Shown piece by piece: positions 52,601 through 61,046 of a DNA stretch of 64,000 bases. The DNA is from Cloeon dipterum. Taxonomy: Eukaryota; Arthropoda; Insecta; Ephemeroptera; Baetidae. Numbering within the stretch: the first letter of the stretch is position 1; each line of letters starts with the position of its first letter. The notes beneath the pieces were generated by a model. The model worked only from the letters and a program-made list of their open reading frames with translations. It ran no database searches and was not told where the DNA came from. The DNA is taken from NCBI RefSeq assembly GCF_949628265.1, contig NC_088790.1, positions 16,682,545 through 16,746,544 of the forward strand, in the 5' to 3' direction. The position numbers and the translations under genes are program-made.

Positions 52601-54960
52601 CTACAGAATTTCCCCCTACCAATTACTGCAGCGTTCGATTGTGTTATTTGCAGCCGACCCTTTTCCTGCCATTATTAAAAATCTACCTTCCAGACAATTC
52701 ATAATTGGCTGTATTGATGGTTGAGAAAATATAACAAATATGTGAATTAACAAAATCCTTCCAGTTTCAAAATCATCTTTCTTAAATGTTAAAAGTCATT
52801 AATCTCTTCATAATTGTGTACCTGTGGGCTTGCTCCTTTGTGCCCAAAATATTGATGTTGTATGCCAGGAGGAAAGGTCGCACGCCGACCATGGTAGCTC
52901 CCCATTGACTGACAAAGGTACGTGGTCCGTAGTCCGGCTCCCATTCCGGTTTTTCCAGCTGCAGGAATTAATTTAAATTCAATGTTCAATGTCAAAGAGT
53001 GGATTTCGACTCGCAGACCTTTTCCGAAAGTGCCTCGTACTCACCGGCCCGAATCTGGGGCACGGTGACGCGGTGTTTCCCTCTCCTGGCGGCTGACCCG
53101 TACAGGTAAACGGGCACTTTCAGCTCGGCGGAAAGTTTTTCAGCGAGACGGGTGGCGCAGAAAACGCACTCTTCCGGTTCGACTCCGCGGACCGGCACAA
53201 AAGGACACACGTCCATGGCGCCCAGACGCGGGTGTTCACCTTTAAAACGTGACTCTGCTCAGTACTCTTACACGCGCACTTACTGTCGCCTTTTCCTGTT
53301 TGCACTCCACATTGGCTTGCTTCATAATGCATTTTGGCAAAAAAATTAATGAGATGAGAGGTCCAAAACTGTTTAATACGTGCAGCTTCCTATACGTTTA
53401 TTGTCTCCTCAGAATTTTGTTAAATTTTTTCACAGTTGGTTTGGGTCGTGTGTTGAGTGCCCTTTATAATTTTCTGGATCACCAAATTTAAAAATACGAA
53501 TATGATATATGACTGGAATTTTGAAAATGTCACTTTGTGTTTATGTAACATAATAGTGACCTTTAAAAGAACAATATGGAATAACACGGAGCCCTTGATT
53601 TTTGCTCTTAAATTTTTCGTTACCAGAAACTAACAAAATTTATTTCTTAGTTTTTACGACAAAGCTGGCTACTTCTATAATAAAATTTAATTATAACCGT
53701 CACGGCAGATAAAGGAATCCACAATTACGCTTTTTCAAATGTAAATTTCGTTTTATGACTGTACCCGTATGCTTTGCCATATCGATCAGCTGGTAGGCCA
53801 CCCTTGCAGCATTGAGCGCACCCTCGATCACTGCGTCCGGATCGCCGACGAAGGTATACACGGTGCGGTTGGTGGACGGGCCAGGATCCACGTCCAGAAG
53901 GGTCACGCCCTGCGTTGACCGAATCGCCTCTGCGATAGCATCGATGATCTGAAATTTTTCAATATTAAGACGCATGCAATGCAAAATCTCATCAAACACT
54001 ATGGCGTTGGACAGTTTAGAATTTTCTGCGGTTTAGGGTTCACAATTTTTTTCAAAAAAAAAAAAAAAAAAAAAAAACGCCCGAGGAATGTTTGCTGCGT
54101 TGGTTTTTATCTCGAATAGCAGGAGAAAGGACGTCTGCTTTGTAAATAAATACTATTCACTTAATGTGTGCTGCAATCCATCGTCATCTAAGAAATAAAT
54201 GTGAAAGATGTGCGCGGCAGAGAATTCAGCATTGAGAAATTGGTTTGATTTTATCCCTCACCAGTAGTCCAATATATCTTACTTTATCAACGTCCTGCTG
54301 ACTTGCTCAAGCTGAGATAAAATCAGTAATAGTTAACTCTTAAAGGCGCAGTCCTTTTTAAAAACATGTCAACTGTAAAGCCATGCTCATCCCGCTCATC
54401 CCTTGGAATAAGAAACAAAATAAATAAATAAATATAAATGTTTGCCAGGAATGGTGCATTTTCTCACTTTGTACTTTTTTATTTTTTTATTAATTTTTAC
54501 AAACTATTTTTTAACATGTACGTTTTTATGGTGAGAATAAATAAACACATAATTATATAAATTGAGTTTCAAAAAGTTTCAAAACTTAAAAAATGGCGCA
54601 AAAAGTTCATCATTGGGAGGCATTAAAATCGAAATTTAATGGAATTGTCATTTTATTCCAGCTGAAGGAAGGGAAGTTATGCTAACTATAAGTAATAGCA
54701 TTTTTTTAATTCAGCTTCATCAGTAGAGCCTGCGTTTACAATTTTAATTGATTAAAAAAGAACGAAATCCATTACCAACTAAAATGATTTTTATGTTCTT
54801 AAACCATTTTTCCATGAATAATAAAGATTTTATAATAATTTATGAAACCAATCAAAAAGCGCATTAAGAATAAGTATATCAAGGAAAGTCTTTGAAGCCA
54901 GTTTACCGTCTTGTTGCGACCCTCGCTGAAATTCGGTACGCATTCGACAATTTTCTGCAT
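43612..54960 (-). CDS. FTCD: Formimidoyltransferase-cyclodeaminase
   Basis: This bifunctional cytosolic enzyme ends histidine breakdown: it moves the formimino group of formiminoglutamate to tetrahydrofolate, then deaminates 5-formimino-THF to 5,10-methenyl-THF and ammonia. Ten exons (54907-54960, 53765-53948, 53019-53239, 52822-52958, 49172-49334, 48862-49058, 46561-46699, 46017-46178, 45655-45837, 43612-43806) join in phase to 544 residues; the human enzyme is about 541. The start [16 protein letters not shown] is the family N-terminus. [25 protein letters not shown] with the catalytic His at residue 82, [13 protein letters not shown] and GSELVGLVP mark the transferase domain. [27 protein letters not shown] and the C-terminal [13 protein letters not shown] mark the cyclodeaminase. 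No frameshift or stop is seen. Introns after exons 3 and 5 use weak donors (GTCTGC, GTTCAA) fixed by phase and homology. Confidence 0.96.
43807..45654 (-). other. FTCD last intron with a GC-rich patch
   Basis: Between exons 9 and 10, bases of about 44790-45130 are GC-rich, with a short CGT repeat near 45068. This could be a regulatory element; no exon was found. Confidence 0.6.
46700..48861 (-). other. FTCD intron with an unexplained 165-codon frame
   Basis: The intron between exons 6 and 7 contains a minus-strand frame at 48258-48755 without family resemblance, listed under findings. The rest is AT-rich with no further feature. Confidence 0.7.
49335..52821 (-). other. FTCD intron, no gene found
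   Basis: This is a 3.5-kb AT-rich intron between exons 4 and 5. A GC-richer patch near 50.2-50.5 kb holds short direct repeats (CACAG/CACAG around 50.4 kb) but no convincing exon. Confidence 0.75.
54054..54077. repeat. A24 homopolymer in FTCD intron 1
   Basis: Twenty-four consecutive A on the plus strand, preceded by T-rich sequence. It could be the tail of an old retroposed copy, but I see no element or target-site duplication beside it. Confidence 0.9.
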
Positions 54961-56085
54961 TTCTGCCACTTCACGCTGCCAAGCACCAGGAAGAAGAGAG
55001 AGCAAGAGATGAGAGGTTTCTTATTCTTCTCGAGCAGTCGCGGACCTGGCAACTGGAGACAGCGTTACAAAACGCGCGCGCTTTATGCGTGTGCTGAGAA
55101 AACGAAAACAGGAATCCAGCCTTGACACTGAATTCATAATTTTACGAGCCGGGTGTGTGTCTTCGCGTCGGCCAATCGCAGCGTCGGCTGCGTCCCTGCC
55201 CAGAGGTTAAAGGGACACACGCTGCTGTGACGCAACGGTGGAAATCTCTGCAAGGTCAGGCGCCTAATAAAACCCTGACAATCACGCGGGCTTTTATAGA
55301 TCCACCTCTCTGATCATTTTTCCTTTTCAGTCGGCCTGCGGGCAGTTAAATCGTTTAAAATCATGGAACGAGTGGTCTCTCCTAACTTTGCCTGGTTATT
55401 CAGAGGTGTTTGCTTTCGACCGTTGAAGGAGTTTTTACCTGAAATATAGCCAGTGTGTGAAATGTTTGGAGAAGCAGCCACTGTTTTCCACATAATGTAA
55501 GCCGCGCCGGCGTGTGTACACCTTTTTGCCGATTGGTACATAGTCCGAGCGGCAAAGATATGGCCGACAGGAGCGATAAAAAGTTTTACGTTGTTTGATA
55601 AGTTGAGCACACAGCACTTTAGTGAGAGCCGGCCGAAAGTACCTGTAGAGTTGAAACTCATTGCTTTTTGCTTCAGAACTTTTGTATCAGAAAACCTAGG
55701 CGAAAGAGCAAAGTGCACTTTCCAATTTAACGAATTTAATGGCCAAAAAGGTATTATGTCATGCAAATAAAACTAGATGAATTTGGAAAATCATATTGAT
55801 TTAAAGATTTATAAATTGGTATAAATACCAATTATTAAGGAAAATACACACTCGATGGGGCATTTACTTGGCGATGATTCTTCCCTTTTCTATGATGCAC
55901 AATAGAGTGAATATAGTCCGATCTATTTTTTACCTGAAATGCACGCCAGCGGTGGTATTTTGTGATAAGATGTGTCTCTCACGCTGGCATTTTAATCCAG
56001 GAACAATTATGCCGACTATGTTGTCGAGAATCACAAAAGTCCTTTCATTTCTCTCCCCTTCATTTAGGGGTGCCAGATAGTCCCA
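54961..56085. promoter_or_regulatory. FTCD upstream region
   Basis: This flank between FTCD (minus) and the phosphatase (plus) contains a GC-rich block at about 55140-55330 with a CCAAT motif (GGCCAATCGC, near 55170). It probably holds the FTCD promoter. I see no coding exon in it; the 150-codon frame at 55314-55766 has no recognisable motif. Confidence 0.4.
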
Positions 56086-56232
56086 GTTAAAACCCAGGCA
56101 TTTCCCCCATCACTCCCATAAGCCTAGGTTGAAAATTGAAATAAAAACCCGGAGAACTCTATACCTCTTCTTGTGTTGAACGTTCAAAAACAAAAAACAA
56201 ACCCGGAGAAAATCCCTAAAACCAAATTTTAA

Positions 56233-56645
56233 ATGTTAGTCGATAGGAGAAATCTGCACTTGTTAGTGCAGACACACAAAATTCTGTACAAAAATTGTCC
56301 GCCTTATCTGTGCCATTTAGCAACCAAAATGTACGATGTAAATCTTTTTGGCAGGACAAGAGCGCATCAAATGAAACTACTGGCCCCATTTGTAAGTGTT
56401 GAAGTGCCCGAAAACTGTTTTCAAGTGCAGAGCTACCGCCTCTGGAACAATCTTCCGCCGAATTTGTGTCTCAACGGAAACCAAAGTGCATTCAAGGAAT
56501 TTTTAAAAGAACAGTACCTCAAGAAATATTGAATCACCTCTCTTTTATACAATTATGTTCAAACTGATATTATTTTGTCTGGATATGGCAATGTATGGGG
56601 CAAAATAGCCCTGCAGAACCATAATAAAGATTACTTTGAAACTAA
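56233..56645 (+). mobile_element. 3' end of a non-LTR (LINE) retrotransposon, 5'-truncated
   Basis: A 99-codon frame (56233-56532) has the signature of the C-terminal tail of LINE reverse transcriptases. It shows an early LH-x5-HKIL motif, then PPYL, an R-T-R stretch, a hydrophobic P-F segment, FQVQSYRLWNNLPPNL, and AFKEFLKEQYL before the stop. About 100 bases of 3' UTR follow, ending CATAATAAAGATTAC, a typical LINE 3' end with an AATAAA signal. The catalytic reverse transcriptase core is absent, so this is a dead 5'-truncated copy. It inserted between two genes, in the plus orientation. Confidence 0.65.
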
Positions 56646-57039
56646 AACCAGGTTATAAAAACATGAATTTGCAGCCCTAGTTCTTCAAAAGGTGGCAAAA
56701 ATCAGTTTCTGTGCAGATATAATGAAATTTCATCATTTATTTGAACATTAGATGGTTCATTTCGAGGATTCAGGGAGTAAAGAAAACTTATGATGAATAA
56801 TACGACTTTGAAAATAGTCGAAAATCTGGAAAATCTTTTAGTACACTTCCCGCAAGACTTCTGGCGCTCTTTGCTTGTGAAGGAAGAGTGAATGTAATTG
56901 CTTTCAGAAATCTGCGAAATTATTCTAATAATATCTAAAATTTTCGAAACACGGGAAGTACTCGTACATTTTGAAAGTTCATCTGAGAAAATTCCAACGA
57001 GAATATCTTTTATCATCTTAGAAATCCTCAACTAAAAAG

Positions 57040-57287
57040 AAGATACCGGAAGATACACTGTGAAATCTCCAACTTCTTTCCGCACACCCCAAACCCTGAC
57101 CACCGCCCACCTGTTCGATGTTTACGCAGTGCGATTGGCCGAATAAGGTGTGTTTTCATTGTAAGTTTAAATAATGCTTTGCTGAAGAGCTGTGAGCTGT
57201 GTGGTCGTGGGTTTCCAACCTACGCACAGGTCGCAGGTGTGCTCTGATCGGCTCGGCCAGCCGAAATAAATCTTGAAACGCTCAGGA
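57040..57287 (+). promoter_or_regulatory. Probable promoter and 5' UTR of the acid phosphatase
   Basis: The segment is GC-richer than the flank and contains an inverted CCAAT box (GCGATTGGCC near 57130). An in-frame TAA at 57267-57269 precedes the chosen start codon. No TATA box is obvious. Confidence 0.35.
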
Positions 57288-59433
57288 ATGCCGCCACCGG
57301 TGGATTTCATGCGCAAGAATCGCGTGAAACTCTCCTTCCTTGCCGTCGTGATTGTGGTGGTGCTGACTCTCACCCTTTTCTCGTCATCCTGGAGCCACGA
57401 CCACGACCAAGAGGAGGCCAGAGTGGTCCTGCAGGAAAGCGTCAATGAGCAGATCAGAGCGGCAAACCGCACTTCGGGGAATTCCACGGTCGTATTTGCC
57501 TCGGTGGTGAGGGTTTTGAATTTAAAAAATTTTATTCCATGATTTAGACACATTTTATTTGCAGATTTTTCGGCATGGAGACCGAAACCCAACTAATGGA
57601 TACGAGACTGACCCTTACAAAAATGGATCTGAGTATTTTGGTGGATTTGGGGCGCTCACGCTGGTAAAATGTTCCCCTTTATTTTATTTCTAGAAAAAAT
57701 CCTAAAATTCTTGTCACAATAACAGAAAGGAATGAAACGCATGTACCTGCTAGGAAAGTATCTTCGAAAGAGATACCAGTCCCTTATTCCACCACTGTAC
57801 CAGTTTGAGGACATTTACGTCATCAGCAGTGACGCGAACCGCTGCATTATGAGCGCCAACACTCTCTTGACCGCACTGTATCCGCCTTTGCCATTCGAGA
57901 AAATCCACCCTAGCCTTGATTGGCAGCCGATTCCAGTTCACACAGTACCTAGAGATCAGGACAAGGTAAAATACGTATTTATCTTTGCGTTTTTTATTCA
58001 TGAAATATGGGATTTTAGGAAAGTTGTTTTTCCTCTTTGTAAATAATGAATTATTGTACATGCAAAGTAAGAATTTAATTTAAATCATTATGGTATGGAC
58101 CGCTTAAAAAGTTATTTAAGGACTAAATATCTGCTAATTTTTCCGATAAACTGTCTTCATTACCTCCAAGTCTTTTTTATCGATTGCATATACGTTTCGC
58201 ACACAGAAGTTACTGATTTATTATTTTATTTTCGCAGGCTGTGAGTGCCAAGGCTCCATGTCCGAAGTATACGGAAGCACTAGAGTGCGTTTACAACAGT
58301 TCTTACTCAGTCAAGATCAACACGGACAACCGCGAACTGCTAGAAATGCTGACCTTGAAGAGCGGCCAGCCTGTTGAGAATTACGCACAGGCTGAGTCTC
58401 TTTACAACACTGTCGCCCTGCAGAAAGAACTGGGCCTGAAACTCCCTGAATGGGCCACTGATGAGGTCCTCGAGCGCATGAAACAACTCGCCATTGATTC
58501 GCTTGCTGCCTTTACGCACACCAAATTCATGCGGAAAATTCGAGGAGGTACATTTTGACAAGTAGATTGGAAATTTTTAAAAATGAATGCATAGTCCCTC
58601 AGCAATTAGGTGTTTTTTTAAATTTTTACTTTCAAATTTTTGCCATTGTGGAAAATTAGAAAATGAATTAAATTGAATTATTGGAACATGTTTCTGCAGT
58701 AGTAAAACCCTTTTAATTTGTAAAAAAATTCATGAATTTGGTCTCTTAAAGGTAAATAAATAAGCTGAGTGTAAATGCATAAATTTGAATTTATGTTTTT
58801 TCAATTCAAATACTGGATCAAAATGTCCATGAAATTATGCATATTAGTGTAGAAATAAATTAATATAAAATTAGGGCTGATTTTACAGTAATTACAATTT
58901 AATTGTAAATTTTCTAGAAATCTCTAGCTTTTTGGGAATAATAATTAATCCGCTTTTGAGGCATTCGATGAACCCTGTTTTATATCTGTCACAGGTCCTC
59001 TCTTAGCTGAATTGAGGGACAGATTGAAGCAAAAACGAGCTGCTTCAAGCCGATTAAAAATGCACTTGTTTTCTGGCCACGACCTAACCCTGATCAACCT
59101 GCTACGCACCTTGGGCTTCGTGGAGACACGCTGGAAACCGGACTTTGCCGCTACCCTCATTCTGGAGCTCCACGTAATTGACCAGAAGCACATTGTTCAA
59201 GTAAGACTCTCTTTTTATTTGCCCCCGAATGGTTTCTTACGAAAAGGTGAAACTTTCAGCTGTGGTACAATAATGGATTCGCCGAGGAGTCGACCTTTGA
59301 ACAGCTGCAGCTGCCTGGCTGTGACCTCGACTGTACCTTGGATGCATTCCTAGAAGCCACGCAGGACGTGACGCCTCTCACCTGGATCCAGGACTGCACG
59401 ACTGGACCAACCGATAGTGATGCTTGCTCTTAA
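57288..59433 (+). CDS. Histidine acid phosphatase (lysosomal/prostatic type)
   Basis: The enzyme hydrolyses phosphate monoesters at acid pH via a phospho-histidine intermediate. Six exons (57288-57506, 57565-57663, 57726-57965, 58238-58547, 58995-59200, 59260-59433) join to 415 residues, a normal length. Residues 14-32 (KLSFLAVVIVVVLTLTLF) are a hydrophobic signal or signal-anchor segment. VIFRHGDRNP at residues 73-82 is the catalytic RHG motif with nucleophile His77; FSGHDLTL gives the second motif with His318-Asp319. NRT, NST, NGS and NSS are glycosylation sequons, and C-terminal Cys pairs fit the fold. There is no C-terminal transmembrane segment, so unlike lysosomal acid phosphatase it would be soluble or held by its N-terminus. 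The first ATG was chosen because an in-frame stop lies upstream; Met8 is an alternative. The closest relatives I know are the insect Acph-1 and venom acid phosphatase families. Confidence 0.95.
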
Positions 59434-59549
59434 AGCTTTTGTCATTTTTCTAGCACGTTCCTCTCAGAACCTGTATTGGTGCCTTATGCTTTACTAATGT
59501 TCTCTAAATCATGATATATTGTATTTTTGTAAAGTTGTGTTACAAAGTA

Positions 59550-59555
59550 GATAAA
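59550..59555 (+). terminator. Possible variant polyadenylation signal (GATAAA)
   Basis: No canonical AATAAA lies between the phosphatase stop and the next gene. GATAAA about 115 bases after the stop is the best candidate. Confidence 0.3.
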
Positions 59556-59667
59556 TATTTTTAAAATGCATTTTCCTCTGTGAAACTTTGATAAGACTGC
59601 AGGAAAAGTAAATGGCATAGTTAAAACTAGCGTTCAAATGAAATTGGCCTTCCCAGTTGAGTTGTTT

Positions 59668-59675
59668 TGACGTCA
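59668..59675 (+). promoter_or_regulatory. CRE palindrome TGACGTCA
   Basis: A perfect cAMP-response element (CREB/ATF site) lies 84 bases before the microprotein start. Just after it, CAGGAAGT at 59689-59696 matches an ETS/GABP site, a pairing common in promoters of housekeeping and mitochondrial genes. This supports an independent promoter for the small gene. Confidence 0.55.
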
Positions 59676-59737
59676 GAAAACGGTGAAACAGGAAGTAGTG
59701 GTGAATCGTCAGTTGTAGCCTGCATTAACGCTGCGAT

Positions 59738-59759
59738 TTTTACAATTTAAATTGTAAAA
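59738..59759. repeat. 22-bp perfect palindrome abutting a start codon
   Basis: TTTACAATTTAAATTGTAAA is the core of a 22-bp perfect inverted repeat that ends on the A of the microprotein ATG. In RNA it could fold into a short hairpin immediately before the start codon, or at DNA level bind a dimeric factor. Confidence 0.7.
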
Positions 59760-60001
59760 TGAAGCCTGTGAAAGTGGTGTTGGTGATCACGGTGTTTCTC
59801 TGCCTCATGTTTTCGGTCTGAGAACATTTTTAAAATTTAAATTTTCTAAAGCTTTTAAATGCAGGCTGCAGGGTTTGCATTTTATGATCGACTCTTGGAA
59901 GGTTTGTAAGAAAGACAAAAAATGGGTATACCTATGTAATTATTTAAAATTCAGGAAGTAAGAAGCTGAAGTTGGAGAGAGAAATGGGAATTCGTCATTA
60001 G
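59759..60001 (+). CDS. 46-residue single-span membrane microprotein, unrecognised
   Basis: Three tiny exons (59759-59815, 59865-59901, 59955-60001) join in phase to MKPVKVVLVITVFLCLMFS, then AAGFAFYDRLLEG, then SKKLKLEREMGIRH and a stop. Residues 5-24 form one hydrophobic helix; the rest is a charged helical tail rich in Lys, Glu and Arg. This resembles small inner-mitochondrial or ER membrane subunits, but I do not recognise a family. Support comes from canonical acceptors (AAATGCAG, AAATTCAG), matching phases, an AATAAA signal 20 bases after the stop, and a CRE plus ETS-like site upstream. The donors (GTCTGA, GTTTGT) are weak. A cleaved signal peptide with a 24-residue secreted product is an alternative. 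Confidence 0.6.
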
Positions 60002-60020
60002 CTCTTGCTGTCAACTAATT

Positions 60021-60026
60021 AATAAA
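60021..60026 (+). terminator. Polyadenylation signal AATAAA of the microprotein gene
   Basis: A canonical signal lies 20 bases after the stop at 59999-60001, followed by a T-rich downstream element. Confidence 0.6.
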
Positions 60027-60961
60027 TTTGGCAAATTGAAATTTTTTGTGTTTTTATTTTTAATAAAACGCCTGGCTTTCTTTGAAAAGAATCTTGATTT
60101 ATGGCACGCATTACATTGATATATTTCATTATTTTAGCACCACTTATTACAATGTTCTGAAAAATTCTCAACATATATAGTTTTAGACGGTTAATAGATT
60201 TTTTTGCTCGAAAAGTGCGTTCATTCATAAATAATTCAAAATGTTTATGAGTGAAGGAAATTAAATTATAATTTTTAGATAGATTTCGAGTTCAAAACGG
60301 AAACCTATTATCGTTTAACAGAAAAGGCACAGAGTTGATGACACTACATTTGTATATATCAACACAACAAACTAGAGACTTTGAACAATAAATCACTGCC
60401 GATTTCGAATTACAACATTGTACAAATATTAGCTCAAAGTGAATTTTTATTGTCTCCGTAGGCACCGATCTTCATTCTCCTCAACTAGTGGCGCCTTATA
60501 TATTTTAAATTTTCGTTTACCGATTATTTTGATTCAAAAGACCCCTCCTAAAGGTAATAATTTGGCAACTAATGAAACTTTATTCACAGATAGAACACAA
60601 ATAAACGCCACAATAAATTAACTGGATGGGGTCATAGTGTGCAAAGCAGAAAGACTAGCAAAATACAGAAATCATCCTGGGCGGCAGAAGAGTACAAAAA
60701 ATAGCAATTTTGGTCCAGATTGTAATCAAAGGGTAAAAAAGGAAGGAAGCGCTCAAAGTTAAAAATACTAGCTCGTACGTAATATGATCTAAAAGGAAAA
60801 ATGCGTAGGAATTAAAATTAAAAGCCACTGACGCCAGATTTGCAAGCATTTCAGTAGAGCGGCGCAGTTGAAAATTAAAGTAAAATTCGGCCCAAGGCCT
60901 TTTCTCTAAATGAACACATAATTGTCAAAGTTTTTGTGTGCTTGGTCGAGCCAAAGTCAAC
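60027..60961. other. Convergent 3' flank
   Basis: This region lies between the plus-strand microprotein and the minus-strand matrix gene, and probably contains the 3' UTR of the latter. AATAAA on the minus strand occurs at 60579-60584 and 60446-60451; either could be used. No coding exon was seen. Confidence 0.5.
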
Positions 60962-61046
60962 CTAGAAGGCTCTGTTGAGCTGCAGCGACAGATCTTCGCC
61001 ATCATCCACATCGTCGATGTTGTTCTTAACTGGTTTTGAGGAGTCA
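60962..61046 (-). CDS. trol: Terminal exon A: acidic soluble C-terminus
   Basis: Acceptor TTCCTTTCAG. The exon completes a Ser codon and encodes DSSKPVKNNIDDVDDGED then LSLQLNRAF and a TAG stop. It is strongly acidic, with no membrane segment. It joins the exon ending at 62744 in phase. Confidence 0.8.

Noticed and set aside
55314..55766. 150-codon minus-strand frame upstream of FTCD
   Set aside because: No family resemblance and no phase-compatible link to the FTCD start exon, whose ATG begins the conserved N-terminus.
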